Assembly: GCA_022447825.1 (NCBI GenBank)
Contig: JAKUTY010000003.1
Coordinates: 1-64,000, forward strand
DNA length: 64,000 bases
Direction: 5' to 3'
Origin: SAR202 cluster bacterium
Lineage (GTDB): Bacteria > Chloroflexota > Dehalococcoidia > Lucifugimonadales > UBA826
Shown: piece after piece, positions 17,732-27,726 of the stretch
Layout of the letters: every line of letters begins with the position of its first letter
How positions within the stretch are numbered: position 1 is the first letter of the stretch
The notes under the pieces: generated by a model
The model's database searches: none
Seen by the model: the letters and a program-made list of their open reading frames with translations, nothing else
What the model was told of the DNA's origin: nothing
Program-made: the position numbers and the translations under genes

Positions 17732-18838
17732 TTAAACAAAATTTAGAGTTGATCTCTTGCTTGAAATATTTTGAATCAAATCATCAAATGAATTTTGGAA
17801 TGCGTTTAATCCATCTTGTAATAGTTGATCTGTAATCAAATCTAATGAAAGGCCTAAACGATTTAATTGGTCTAAATGTATTTTTGCATCAATTAAATCA
17901 TCTGTAATTGCCTCGTCAAATTCTCCATGATCCAAAAAAGCATTCAATGTTGGGTCAGGCATAGTATTAACAGTGTTTTGTCCTATAAGTTTCTCTACGT
18001 ACAAAACATCAGAAAAATTTGGGTTTTTAGTACTAGTGCTTGCCCATAAAGGTCTTTGAAGCGTAGCACCTTCATTAGACATTTCATAAAATTCAGAGCT
18101 AGAAAATTTGTCTACAAACAATTCATAAGCTAATTTAGCATTAGAAATTGCAGTTTTACCGTGTAAAGCTTCAGGCACTGATATATTAGAGTCGACAGCA
18201 GTATCAACTCTACTTACAAAAAACGAAGCTACTGAAGAAACATTTGAGGGAGATTTTCCTTTAGAAATCAATTTCCGTAACCCTTCTAAATATGAATCAA
18301 TTACCTGATTATAAAAATTTAAAGAAAATATCAAAGTCACGTTAACATTAATTCCTTCTGAAATCAGTTCAGTTATAGCAATCAAACCTTCTTTAGTGCC
18401 AGGAACTTTTATCATTAGATTATCTCTATTAATTTGGCTTACTAATCTTTTGGCTTCTTCAATAGTACCCTTAGAATCATTAGCTAAGTGCGGGTTAACT
18501 TCCAACGAAACAAAACCATCCGATTTATTTGAAGTTTCAAATGTTGGTTTCAACAAATCTGCAGCAGACTTAATATCTTGAACAGCTAAATTTTCATAAA
18601 TTTCTAAGTCAGACAGATCTCTAGAAATTAATTTTTTTATATCTTCATCATAAATTTCACTTGATGAAATTGCTTTTTCAAAAATACTAGGATTTGATGT
18701 AAGCCCACGCACACCTGAATCAATAATTTTTTTTAATTCACCGTTGGCAATCATTTCACGAGACAAATTATCATACCAAACAGACTGACCTAAATTATTT
18801 AATTTTACTAACCGAGTATCAGGCAAAAAAGCCTCCAT
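17732..18838 (-). CDS. tal: Transaldolase
   Basis: Transaldolase moves a dihydroxyacetone unit between sugar phosphates in the non-oxidative pentose phosphate pathway. The 368-residue protein begins LNNLGQSVWYDNLSREM and has GVRGLTSNPSIFEKAI. The Schiff-base lysine is in LMIKVPGTKEGLIAI. SSVASFFVSRVDTAVD and LQRPLWASTSTKNP are typical of the TalB/TAL-PGI-like group. The family normally runs about 360-370 residues, so it is complete. The upstream neighbour is the VWA gene ten bases away and pgi lies downstream. Confidence 0.93.
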   Translation of the reverse strand: MEAFLPDTRLVKLNNLGQSVWYDNLSREMIANGELKKIIDSGVRGLTSNPSIFEKAISSSEIYDEDIKKLISRDLSDLEIYENLAVQDIKSAADLLKPTFETSNKSDGFVSLEVNPHLANDSKGTIEEAKRLVSQINRDNLMIKVPGTKEGLIAITELISEGINVNVTLIFSLNFYNQVIDSYLEGLRKLISKGKSPSNVSSVASFFVSRVDTAVDSNISVPEALHGKTAISNAKLAYELFVDKFSSSEFYEMSNEGATLQRPLWASTSTKNPNFSDVLYVEKLIGQNTVNTMPDPTLNAFLDHGEFDEAITDDLIDAKIHLDQLNRLGLSLDLITDQLLQDGLNAFQNSFDDLIQNISSKRSTLNFV

Positions 18839-18848
18839 TAACTAAAAA

Positions 18849-21800
18849 TTACATTGTCAAACGACGATACAGGACTAAAAGACGTTCAGGTAAGTCATTA
18901 ATATCATCCAAAATTTCATATCCCATATCTGAGGTCATAGTTTTTAAATAATCATGACCTGATTTATCAACAGTTAAACAAAATGAATTGATTCCTATTT
19001 TTTTAGCTTCATCTAAAGCCATTTTTGTATCATGAACTGCATATTCTTTTTCAACCCCTTCCCTACTATAACCCCTGTCTTGGGGCCTACCATCACTTAT
19101 TAAAAAAAGTATTTTTGTTCTAGCATCAATCTGATTTAATTTATGAGCCGTATGTCGGATAGCCGGACCCATTCTAGTAGCGTGCAAAGGAGCAATTCTA
19201 TCAATTCTTCTTTTTACTTTGTCAGAAAAATTTTCTTGAAGATCTTTTACAGTGTAATATTCAACATTCTCTCTACCATATCCTGAAAACCCATAAATAC
19301 CGTACACGTCACCTATAGCTTCTAAAGCATTGATCAATAAGACCATTGATTCCTTCTCTACATCAATAATTCTTTTGTAAGATCTTCGCATTTGTTGGCC
19401 TCTTCGAGTTCTGAGCCAAACCATATATTCAACTGGGTCATCAGGGGCGTCCCATTCATCTTGTCTTCCTTTTCCTTCGTCGATTGCTTCAGCTGTAGAT
19501 GCGCTAGTATCTAAAAGAAAAGCTACAGCAACATCTCGTTGAACTTTATTACGTCTCCAATAAAATTTTTCATCTGGACTAGAACCTGCTTTTATATCAA
19601 CCATGTTTTCTATGACATCATCAATATCTATATCTTCTCCATCACTCAATTTTCGTTCTTTTCTCAACATTTCTGGTACCATCATTTCAAATTGACGCCT
19701 AATTCTAGTGACTAAAGTACTATATTCATTAAGTGTTGAAGAGAAATAAGCAGGATCCCCTTCTTGCATCAATTTTTGTTTAACTATGCACCATCTTGGC
19801 TTATAGTCTTCAGCCCTAAAATCCCATTCATCATAAACAAATGTTTCAGGTTCTCCCGGTTGCAATTCTCCACCATCTTCATCAACATGAACATATTTTC
19901 CCTGATTATCATCAGGAGATTGTGGTAAGTTTGTACCAGCCTCTTTAATTAGATTGTCAGCAAACACTCCACTAGATTCCTGAATTTCACCTTGAACAGT
20001 TTGCATGTCTAACTCTGCACTATTCTCTAACAACTCTTTCAATTGATCTTGAGTCAAAGGGTCGCCTTGAGCACCACCAGATTGATCCTGTTGTTGCATT
20101 CTCATCTCATTCATCAATTGTGACAATTCTGGTTTAAAATCTCCTCTATATTCAACTTCTTGCATAGTTTCATAATCTTCTTCGCCTTCAGGTCTAAGTT
20201 CCATTTCCATACCCATCCCCATATCCATCAACATTTGTTCCATTTCATCAGGATCCTCATAATCTTCTTCATCATCAAACGATGGATCTTCCCAATCCTC
20301 TTCTGGAATATCTTCATTAGGTATACTAGCTATAATTGCATAAATTCTTATGCTAGCCTCAGCTGAATCCTCTACTAAAGACTCATGTAGTGTGACTCTC
20401 TTCATGATTTGAATAATTTGCTGAATCTCAGATTTATATTTAAGTGGGATAGAAACTCCTTCATATTGTTGTAGGCTAACTCTCAACATAAATTCTACTA
20501 TCGCCTCTCTAGCAGGCAATTCTTTAATATCAGGACGATCATCTAAAGAATCATTTTGAACTTGTAAATAAAAGGTTTTAATTCCTGGATATTCAACTAG
20601 TACTTTTGCATCTAATCTTGCACTTTCAACAACAGTAAAAATATCTAAAGATAATTGCCTGTCTTCAAACAAATTAAAAAACCTTTGCATGTCACTGATC
20701 CAGGCTTTCTCTAAATTTTGTGATGTCTCTGAGAATTCAGTTGTTGAGGAACTTTCATCCAATATTTCATTAGATTTTTTAGAATTCTCAATTGCATCTA
20801 ATTGTTTTTTTTCTAATATTGCTCTCAGATCATCAAAAAGTGCTGATTTTTTATTAAAATCAAAAATAAAACTCCCGAACTCCAAATGCGCAACTTGATG
20901 CGTAGATACAACTTTAAACCAAGCAAAATTCTCTTCTTTAGTAGGATATCTATCAACAATTGTTGGAACAAAAACAGTAGAACCTTCAGTAGTTGGAGAA
21001 TTTTTGGAAACCCATCCTATATTTTTTTCAACTAAAGCCTCAGTAGAAGAAAGCTTTATTTCAGCTCCTGCCAACCCTCTACAATACATTTCCATAACTG
21101 TCTTGATTCGATCAAATTCTATTCCAGAAGATAACATCTCTATCGTGTTTTCAGAATGAGCAGATTCAACTTTAAAGTATGCGATGCCAGCATCTGGATT
21201 ATTTTGAATTACATTAACCCCCTCTTCATACCATTTACCAAATTGAGAAGTAGTTAATTTTTCAAAAATCATTGGGGACGAATTTATGAAATCTGGCATT
21301 GCTAAAGGTTCAAATTCCAAAAGAGATTCACTCAAAGCCAAAACAACACTATGTTTTTCTTGGTCTAATTCTGCTAATGACTGTGATATTTCCAACATAG
21401 TCCCCGGAATGTTGGTACCACCATTTTTAACTAAGTTTTCTGCCAGTTGTAAAAATCTAATTCTTTCATCTGGATCAATTCTTGGTAACGCTTTTGCTCC
21501 AGAATCAAAAAAACTTTTCACTTCTCTCCATCCTGTTTCTACTAAAGCTGTAGCCAAAGACAAAAATGCATCTTTATCTTCTCCTACCAAAGGAAAAATT
21601 TGTTCTCCTAAATTCAGACATTCTAAAGCTAGATCATAAGATCTATGAGCTAATTTATCTAAAAATTGTGAGAAGGTTTGAAGTTGATTGAAAGATAGTT
21701 GTGACAATAGAATTGGACTTAAAACAAAAAACCGACACGCTAAAGTGCTAGATTTCCATGTGCCCTTATAGAGTTGATCTCCCAAGGATGCCCATTCTTC

Positions 21801-22151
21801 AATATGCCTAGATCTTAATTGACTCATAGTACCAGGACTAGATTCAAAATAGGCAGAAGCTAAAGTAGGAGATTCATTACATAACTTTTCCCCACATTCC
21901 ATCCATTTTTCAAAATAACTATACGGCATCGATTTCAGCACTGAAGGACTAACGGCAAAAAAATGTGCTGCAGATTCCCAGGATCTGACTGTTTGGGAAG
22001 CTAGAGAAATTCCCTGTTGGTACCAATCTCGAATTTGAGACTCAGATAATGCGTCAGGCATTGCAGAAAGAGAACTAATGAAATTTTTTTCAACAGACTC
22101 AGGAAATTTTTTTAACTCAGGCCATTTATCATTTATAGAATCTTCGGACAT
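18849..22151 (-). CDS. Large VWA-domain protein (NorD/CbbO-like) with N-terminal helical repeats
   Basis: The 1100-residue protein has three parts. Residues about 15-370 contain imperfect repeats with a recurring A-x-x-F-F/Y-x-x-S-P-x-x-L/M pattern (AAHFFAVSPSVLKSM, ASAYFESSPGTMSQL, ACRFFVLSPILLSQL). A middle region is very acidic around IPEEDWEDPSFDDEEDYEDP and contains a Gln/Asp-rich linker. The C-terminal VWA domain from about residue 880 has the metal-ion motif LLDTSASTA, the threonine in HATRMGP and the aspartate in LISDGRPQD. Such VWA proteins pair with a MoxR/CbbQ ATPase, encoded immediately upstream, to remodel metalloenzymes. The client is unknown. No rubisco or nitric oxide reductase gene lies nearby. 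Confidence 0.82.
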   Translation of the reverse strand: MSEDSINDKWPELKKFPESVEKNFISSLSAMPDALSESQIRDWYQQGISLASQTVRSWESAAHFFAVSPSVLKSMPYSYFEKWMECGEKLCNESPTLASAYFESSPGTMSQLRSRHIEEWASLGDQLYKGTWKSSTLACRFFVLSPILLSQLSFNQLQTFSQFLDKLAHRSYDLALECLNLGEQIFPLVGEDKDAFLSLATALVETGWREVKSFFDSGAKALPRIDPDERIRFLQLAENLVKNGGTNIPGTMLEISQSLAELDQEKHSVVLALSESLLEFEPLAMPDFINSSPMIFEKLTTSQFGKWYEEGVNVIQNNPDAGIAYFKVESAHSENTIEMLSSGIEFDRIKTVMEMYCRGLAGAEIKLSSTEALVEKNIGWVSKNSPTTEGSTVFVPTIVDRYPTKEENFAWFKVVSTHQVAHLEFGSFIFDFNKKSALFDDLRAILEKKQLDAIENSKKSNEILDESSSTTEFSETSQNLEKAWISDMQRFFNLFEDRQLSLDIFTVVESARLDAKVLVEYPGIKTFYLQVQNDSLDDRPDIKELPAREAIVEFMLRVSLQQYEGVSIPLKYKSEIQQIIQIMKRVTLHESLVEDSAEASIRIYAIIASIPNEDIPEEDWEDPSFDDEEDYEDPDEMEQMLMDMGMGMEMELRPEGEEDYETMQEVEYRGDFKPELSQLMNEMRMQQQDQSGGAQGDPLTQDQLKELLENSAELDMQTVQGEIQESSGVFADNLIKEAGTNLPQSPDDNQGKYVHVDEDGGELQPGEPETFVYDEWDFRAEDYKPRWCIVKQKLMQEGDPAYFSSTLNEYSTLVTRIRRQFEMMVPEMLRKERKLSDGEDIDIDDVIENMVDIKAGSSPDEKFYWRRNKVQRDVAVAFLLDTSASTAEAIDEGKGRQDEWDAPDDPVEYMVWLRTRRGQQMRRSYKRIIDVEKESMVLLINALEAIGDVYGIYGFSGYGRENVEYYTVKDLQENFSDKVKRRIDRIAPLHATRMGPAIRHTAHKLNQIDARTKILFLISDGRPQDRGYSREGVEKEYAVHDTKMALDEAKKIGINSFCLTVDKSGHDYLKTMTSDMGYEILDDINDLPERLLVLYRRLTM

Positions 22152-22182
22152 TTGAATTCCTTATCAAATTTTCTGTAGAAAT

Positions 22183-23061
22183 CTATTCAAAAATGGATGC
22201 AATGATTTCAGTAATACTTTGCTGAACAGAGTGATCATCAGTTACTGCCCAATTTACAGATACTTGACAAGCCCTGCGTGGAGGAATTCCTGAAGCTATC
22301 AATTTACCTGCATATATCAATAACCGAGTACTGGCACCTTCACCTAATCCATGTTCTTTAAGGTTTCGGATTTTTTCTCCTAGCTTTGCAAGTTGGCTAG
22401 CTGTTTTTTCATCTACGCCTGCCTCATGTTGAACTATTTGAGCTTCTATTTCCAAAGGTGGGTAATCAAATTCAATAGATACAAATCTTTGCCTTGTGCT
22501 GTGTTTCAAATCTTTCAAGGCACTTTGATAACCTGGATTGTATGATAAGACCAACAAAAATCCATCAGCAGCTTCTAATAATTCACCCCGTTTTTCTACA
22601 GGTAACATTCTTCTATGGTCTGTAAGAGGGTGTATTAAAACTGTAGTATCTTTACGAGCTTCAACCACTTCATCCAAATAACAAATACCACCAGCTTTTA
22701 CTGCTCTAGTTAAAGGGCCATCAATCCATACTGTTTGATCCCCTTCTAACAAATATCTACCAACAAGGTCACTTGAAGTTAAATCTTCATGGCATGCGAT
22801 TGTTACTAAAGGAAGATTTACTGAATCGCTATCATCTGTACGTTTTGAGTTTTTTCTTAATTCAACTCCCAATTTATAAGACATATATTCTACAAATCTA
22901 GTTTTTCCACATCCAGTTGGGCCTTTAAAAATCAAAGGCAATCTTTCCCTATATGCTGCCTCAAATAGCTCAATCTCATCACCTACTGGAACATAATAAG
23001 GTTCTTCGTCTAATTGGTATTCTTCAATAATATAACTTTTGTATAAAGTCTTAGTTGTCAT
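22183..23061 (-). CDS. MoxR-family AAA+ ATPase, CbbQ/NorQ/GvpN type
   Basis: This 292-residue AAA+ ATPase has Walker [17 protein letters not shown] (residues about 44-59) and Walker [14 protein letters not shown]. The sensor segment is [20 protein letters not shown], with an arginine in RQRFVSIEF. The C-terminal CbbQ/NirQ/GpvN-type domain ends with [14 protein letters not shown] and a short helix. CbbQ and NorQ form hexameric rings that act with a VWA adaptor to activate a metalloenzyme. The 1100-residue VWA protein encoded 31 bases downstream is the evident partner. Confidence 0.88.
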   Translation of the reverse strand: MTTKTLYKSYIIEEYQLDEEPYYVPVGDEIELFEAAYRERLPLIFKGPTGCGKTRFVEYMSYKLGVELRKNSKRTDDSDSVNLPLVTIACHEDLTSSDLVGRYLLEGDQTVWIDGPLTRAVKAGGICYLDEVVEARKDTTVLIHPLTDHRRMLPVEKRGELLEAADGFLLVLSYNPGYQSALKDLKHSTRQRFVSIEFDYPPLEIEAQIVQHEAGVDEKTASQLAKLGEKIRNLKEHGLGEGASTRLLIYAGKLIASGIPPRRACQVSVNWAVTDDHSVQQSITEIIASIFE

Positions 23062-23082
23062 ATATATTCAGCTCCTAGTCAC

Positions 23083-23667
23083 TTAAAGTTTATTATTCCA
23101 AATATCTTTAACAGTTTGCTCTAATTCTGACTTAGTGCCACTGTTGTCTATTTCAACATGTGCATGCGTAATTCTTTCATCTTGAGGCATCTGAGATTTA
23201 ATTCTTGAAATTGCATCATTTCTACTAAGATTATTTCTATCTGCTAGCCTAGCAATAACTATCTCTTCTTCAGACGTAACAACCCAAATCTCATCAAAAA
23301 GATCTTGCCAATTGGCCTCAATTAGCACAGCTGCTTCTACAACAACAATAGATTCATCCGAAATAATTGAAATACGTTCTTTAATCATTTCATAAATTAA
23401 CGGATGCATTATTGAATTTAGTATATCTAAATTTGAAGGGTCAGAAAAAACTATAGGCCCGAGTTTTTTTCTATCTACAAAACCATCATCCCCTACAATT
23501 TCATTTCCAAAGGCATTAACCACTTGGTCAAAACCTTTTGTACCGGGCAAATAAGCTTCATGTCCCAAAGCATCCCCACTAATGACATGGGCACCCAAAC
23601 TTTGCAAAATCTCTGACACGAGGGACTTCCCAGTGCCAATACCTCCAGTTAAACCAACTTTAATCAT
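23083..23667 (-). CDS. coaE: Dephospho-CoA kinase
   Basis: CoaE phosphorylates dephospho-CoA in the last step of coenzyme A synthesis. The 194-residue protein starts MIKVGLTGGIGTGKSLVSEI (P-loop) and has VISGDALGHEAY. It also shows the family's YLPGTKGFDQVVNAFG, IMHPLIYEMI, VVVEAAVLIEANW and the lid arginines in RLADRNNLSRNDA. It is full length and divergent from selA, with about 140 bases of promoter region between. Confidence 0.93.
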   Translation of the reverse strand: MIKVGLTGGIGTGKSLVSEILQSLGAHVISGDALGHEAYLPGTKGFDQVVNAFGNEIVGDDGFVDRKKLGPIVFSDPSNLDILNSIMHPLIYEMIKERISIISDESIVVVEAAVLIEANWQDLFDEIWVVTSEEEIVIARLADRNNLSRNDAISRIKSQMPQDERITHAHVEIDNSGTKSELEQTVKDIWNNKL

Positions 23668-23749
23668 TTTTACTTCCTGAGGAATAAGTCATCAAGACAT
23701 TCTACAGGAAGCGTTTTTAGAGGGTCAACAAGTGATTTTATATCGAGAT

Positions 23750-23777
23750 TTGTTGTCACTTGGCATTAAGATATAAT
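23750..23777 (+). promoter_or_regulatory. Candidate promoter for selA-rarA
   Basis: TTGTTG and TATAAT separated by 16 bases. The -10 is a perfect consensus. The element lies in the divergent gap between coaE and selA, about 30 bases before the selA start codon. Confidence 0.55.
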
Positions 23778-23806
23778 TTGGGCAATAAAAATAATGGAAA
23801 ACAAAG

Positions 23807-25165
23807 ATGAATACAATTCTAAGAAATATACCAAGTGTGTCTTCTATTATATCTGACAAGAGAATAGAAGAACTTTCTCAAGAAATTTCATCAGAAAATG
23901 TCACATATTTAGTAAGAAAACATTTAAATTCTTTAAGAAACAAAAAAAACTTATCTTCAAATGAAGCTCAAAGTGAATCAATAGTTCAAGAAGTATTAAA
24001 ATTAGCAAAATCCGAATGGCCTGAATGGCCCATTCCAGTGATTAATGGAACCGGAGTTATATTACATACTAATCTGGGTAGATCTCCATTAAGTAAATCT
24101 GCTATCGATGCATCTATCAAAGCTGCTCAAGGATATTCTAATTTAGAGTTAGACCTTGAAACAGGAAAAAGAGGGCCTCGACAAAAATCAATCAGCAATA
24201 TTCTAAATCAACTTACTGGATCTGATGACGCTTTAGTTGTCAACAACACAGCATCTGCACTTCTTTTAACCTTAACCTCTTTAGCTAATGGCGGAGAAGT
24301 CATCATTTCACGATCTCAGGCTATAGAAATTGGTGGAGGGTTTCGTATTCCAGATGTACTAATTCAAAGCGGAGCCAAACTAATAGAAGTTGGCACAACT
24401 AATAGAACTTACGTACAAGATTATGTAAACGCAATATCGGATAACACTAAGGCCATTCTTGTTATGCATGCTAGCAATTATAAAGTTATGGGTTTTACTC
24501 ACGAACCCAAAATAAGTGAGTTATCTGAAATTGCTCAAAATAACCAAATCCCATTAATTCATGATGTTGGAAGTGGGTGTATTAAGGACCCCACTAAATA
24601 CGGATTATCTCCAGAACCAAGACCTCAAGATAGTATTCAATCTGGTTCAGATATCTGTATGTTTTCAGGAGACAAGCTTTTAGGTGGCCCTCAAGCGGGC
24701 ATTATTGTGGGCAAAAAATCATATATATCTCAAATTTCAAAACACCCTTTGGCTAGGGCGATAAGGATAGATAAAATTAACTTAGCTGCACTTCACGCAA
24801 CTTTAATTCATTACATTAAAAATGAAGTAGAAGAAACTATTCCAATTTGGCAAATGATATCTACTACTCAACAATCATTACTTGAAAGAGCCCAAAACAT
24901 TTGTTCCCAAATTAACTCTGAAATCAGTATTATCAAAACATATGCAACTATTGGAGGAGGAAGTTTACCAGGTGAAAAGCTAGACTCCTACGCCATCAAA
25001 ATTGAAGGTGATACAAGTAATGAGCTAAGTTTTAAATTAAGGACTAGTAAAAACCCAATTATGTCTAGAATAGAAGATTCTAGTGTATTAATAGATTTAA
25101 TGACAATTCCTCCAGCATTAGACGAAGTTTTAATTGAAGAATTAAACAAAATTGTGACCAATTAA
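23807..25165 (+). CDS. selA: L-seryl-tRNA(Sec) selenium transferase
   Basis: SelA converts seryl-tRNA(Sec) to selenocysteyl-tRNA(Sec) using selenophosphate and PLP. The 452-residue protein has the SelA-specific WPIPVINGTGVILHTNLGRS and the YSNLELDLETGKRG segment. VVNNTASALLL is present, and the Schiff-base lysine is in MFSGDKLLGGPQAGIIVG. PIIHD-like LIHDVGSG and a C-terminal domain with GGGSLPGEKLDS complete it. Family length is about 450-470, so it is intact. Together with the UGA-containing selD it shows that this organism makes selenocysteine. selB and the tRNA(Sec) gene are not in the window. rarA follows after 17 bases. Confidence 0.95.
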   Translation: MNTILRNIPSVSSIISDKRIEELSQEISSENVTYLVRKHLNSLRNKKNLSSNEAQSESIVQEVLKLAKSEWPEWPIPVINGTGVILHTNLGRSPLSKSAIDASIKAAQGYSNLELDLETGKRGPRQKSISNILNQLTGSDDALVVNNTASALLLTLTSLANGGEVIISRSQAIEIGGGFRIPDVLIQSGAKLIEVGTTNRTYVQDYVNAISDNTKAILVMHASNYKVMGFTHEPKISELSEIAQNNQIPLIHDVGSGCIKDPTKYGLSPEPRPQDSIQSGSDICMFSGDKLLGGPQAGIIVGKKSYISQISKHPLARAIRIDKINLAALHATLIHYIKNEVEETIPIWQMISTTQQSLLERAQNICSQINSEISIIKTYATIGGGSLPGEKLDSYAIKIEGDTSNELSFKLRTSKNPIMSRIEDSSVLIDLMTIPPALDEVLIEELNKIVTN

Positions 25166-25182
25166 GTAATTAAAGTAGTGCG

Positions 25183-26499
25183 ATGGATTTATTTCAACAT
25201 AATGCTGAATCAGAATTAAAGCACGCTGCACCTCTAGCTGAAAGAATGAGGCCTACCAAATTCAATGATTTCATTGGTCAAAACCACATACTAGGGATTG
25301 AATCACCTCTCAGATCAACTATAGAGAACCAAAACTTACCGTCAATAATTTTATGGGGCCCTCCAGGAACGGGAAAAACTACCTTAGCTAACATATTAGC
25401 TTCCAAAATTAATGCTCATACTGACCATTTGAGTGCTGTATCTTCAGGAGTATCTGAAATCAGGCAATCAATCAATGATGCTCAAGATAGATTAGGACAT
25501 AATTTACAACGAACAATTCTTTTTATAGACGAAATCCACAGGTTCTCTAAATCTCAACAAGATGTAATTCTGCCATTTGTAGAAAACGGCACAATAACTT
25601 TGATTGGAGCTACCACTGAAAAACCTTCATTCGAGGTAATTGCCCCCCTACTTTCAAGATGCAAAGTTTTTACATTACAGGCCTTAAATGCTAAAGAGAT
25701 CTCTAGAATTCTAATCAATGCTCTTAACGATCATAAAAATGGGTTAGGAAGTAAAAAACTCACACTTTCAAATGATGCTTTAGAAATGATTTCTCTTACT
25801 TCCAATGGAGATGCGAGATGGGCCTTGAACACATTAGAACTCATTAGCTCCTATCATAATAAATCATCAGAAATCACTCTAGAATCTGCCCTAAAAGTTA
25901 TTTCAGATAAGCCCATGAAATATGACAAAAAAGGAGATTCACATTACGACACTATATCTGCTTTCATTAAATCTGTTAGAGGATCAGATCCAGACGCAGC
26001 TGTATATTGGTTAGCCCGAATGATAGAAGCAGGTGAGGATTTAAATTTTATTTGCCGACGACTGATAATCTTAGCCGCAGAGGATATTGGTTTGGCAGAT
26101 CCAAATGCAATTTCACTGGCAATGGCTGCGCAACAAGCATGTAATTTTGTAGGTATGCCAGAATCAAGAATAATTTTGTCCCAAATCAGTATTTATTTAG
26201 CATCAGCTCCAAAAAGTAATTCTGCTTATTCAGCTATAAACTTGGCACAAAATGAAGTTAAAAACTCGGGCCCAATCCCCGTTCCTTTACATTTAAGAAA
26301 TCCAGAAACAAAATTTCTTCGAGAAGAAGGATATGGATTAAATTATCAATACCCTCACAATTTTGAATCTGGATTCGTGAAAGAGAATTATTTACCTGAG
26401 GAAATTCAATCAAAAAAATTTTATTCCCCTACCAAAATTGGATTTGAATCAAAAATAATGGAAAGAATGAAAAAATTATGGGGACAAATTAATCAGTAG
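25183..26499 (+). CDS. rarA: Replication-associated recombination protein A (RarA/MgsA)
   Basis: RarA is an AAA+ ATPase related to clamp-loader subunits. It acts at stalled replication forks. The 438-residue protein has PLAERMRPTKFNDFIGQNHI, Walker A LWGPPGTGKTTLANI, and Walker B ILFIDEIHRFSKSQQD. Sensor 1 is in TLIGATTEKPSFE, the arginine-finger segment is LLSRCKVF, and the C-terminal tetramerisation domain includes RLIILAAEDIGLADP and PVPLHLRN. It is complete and slightly overlaps the convergent MFS gene by 11 bases. Confidence 0.94.
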   Translation: MDLFQHNAESELKHAAPLAERMRPTKFNDFIGQNHILGIESPLRSTIENQNLPSIILWGPPGTGKTTLANILASKINAHTDHLSAVSSGVSEIRQSINDAQDRLGHNLQRTILFIDEIHRFSKSQQDVILPFVENGTITLIGATTEKPSFEVIAPLLSRCKVFTLQALNAKEISRILINALNDHKNGLGSKKLTLSNDALEMISLTSNGDARWALNTLELISSYHNKSSEITLESALKVISDKPMKYDKKGDSHYDTISAFIKSVRGSDPDAAVYWLARMIEAGEDLNFICRRLIILAAEDIGLADPNAISLAMAAQQACNFVGMPESRIILSQISIYLASAPKSNSAYSAINLAQNEVKNSGPIPVPLHLRNPETKFLREEGYGLNYQYPHNFESGFVKENYLPEEIQSKKFYSPTKIGFESKIMERMKKLWGQINQ

Positions 26500-27691
26500 A
26501 ACTAACTCCAACATTAAACATCTTACGTGCAGTCCTAATACCCTGAATAGCTACAACTGTACCTCCAGCTGCTACAGCAATTGGAGCACCTAAAAACATC
26601 GCTATAGTCCCAGTCATAAAACCAGCCATTCCGCTAAAACCCCATCCAAAAGTTTGAAAACTTAAAGCTCGCCCTCTCATGCCAGGAGAAACAGTAGTCT
26701 GCAACATGGTATTGATGGAAGTCTCGTAACAAAGACCAAATGCATAAGTCAAACCAAGTAAAATTGTAGAGATCCAAAAAATGTCGGAAGTGGAAAATAA
26801 AATCAAACCCAAACCAAATCCAGTCAATCCCACAGTTACCATTAGTCCTTTATTTTTCACTTCAGGTAGTAAAGTGATTAGTAAAGAAGTGATTGAAGCT
26901 CCCACAGCGCCTGCTGACATTAAATATCCTAAACCTATAGAATCAACCCCTAATTCGTCTCTAGCTATAATTGGCAATATTGCTTCTACAGACCATCCAA
27001 AAGTTTCTGAAGTTAACACTATAATAATCAATAATCTAACTTTTTTATTGAAAAATAAACTTTTCATTCCTTCCATCAAATCAACCAAATATGTATTCCC
27101 ATATTGAATTTCTGGTGAATAAATTCCTTTTACTCGAGAAATAATGACAGCTGAAAAAAATAAAAAGACAGCGCATGACCAAGGAGCAAAAGCAAATCCA
27201 ACTTCTTCGAGTACCCATCCTCCATAAACAGGAGCAACAATTGCCATGATAGTAATAGAAAAAAAGTTAGTAGCAGATGCTTTCAACAATTGATTTTCTT
27301 TAACTAATTCTGCAGGAATTGCTAATTTACATGTAAGCCTGAAAGAAGCTACAGAACCTGACAAAAATGCAATTAATAAAATTTGCCAAATCTGTATTGA
27401 ATCTAAATACAAAAGCGACCCAAAAACTAATGAAATAACACTTTGACAAATCAGAGCTATTACCATCACGTTACGTTTATTTAATCGATCAATAAGAGCA
27501 CCGGTAAAAGGACTAAAGAATGCTAAACCGCACCCACCTAGACCTGCTGCCATTCCCACCATTAAAGGAGAATCAGAAATAGATAGAATGACCCAACCCA
27601 TAATCATAGGACTTAAAATCAATACAGCATCATTAAGCAGAATACCAGTATAAAAAATTCTGAAATTTTTGTTACTAAAAATTTCAAACAT
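26489..27691 (-). CDS. MFS transporter
   Basis: This 400-residue major facilitator superfamily protein has about 12 hydrophobic helices. It contains the loop 2-3 motif GALIDRLNKRNVMVI (a variant of G-x-x-x-D-R-x-x-R-R) and a second-half counterpart TTVSPGMRGRALSF. The layout resembles the MFS_3/enterobactin-exporter-like group used for drug or siderophore efflux. The substrate cannot be told. Its C-terminal end overlaps rarA on the other strand, and the threonine aldolase gene lies upstream in the same direction. Confidence 0.85.
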   Translation of the reverse strand: MFEIFSNKNFRIFYTGILLNDAVLILSPMIMGWVILSISDSPLMVGMAAGLGGCGLAFFSPFTGALIDRLNKRNVMVIALICQSVISLVFGSLLYLDSIQIWQILLIAFLSGSVASFRLTCKLAIPAELVKENQLLKASATNFFSITIMAIVAPVYGGWVLEEVGFAFAPWSCAVFLFFSAVIISRVKGIYSPEIQYGNTYLVDLMEGMKSLFFNKKVRLLIIIVLTSETFGWSVEAILPIIARDELGVDSIGLGYLMSAGAVGASITSLLITLLPEVKNKGLMVTVGLTGFGLGLILFSTSDIFWISTILLGLTYAFGLCYETSINTMLQTTVSPGMRGRALSFQTFGWGFSGMAGFMTGTIAMFLGAPIAVAAGGTVVAIQGIRTARKMFNVGVSSTD

Positions 27692-27726
27692 TTGAATTAT
27701 TGATCAATATTCTTAAACACCAATCC

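Noticed and set aside
17732-18838. Tal-Pgi fusion broken by a frameshift
   Set aside because: Each protein has complete ends and its own start, with 21 bases between the genes and no shared frame, so they are separate genes.
21286-21639. 117-residue frame opposite the VWA gene
   Set aside because: It lies inside the repeat region of the 1100-residue protein on the other strand and has low-complexity composition.
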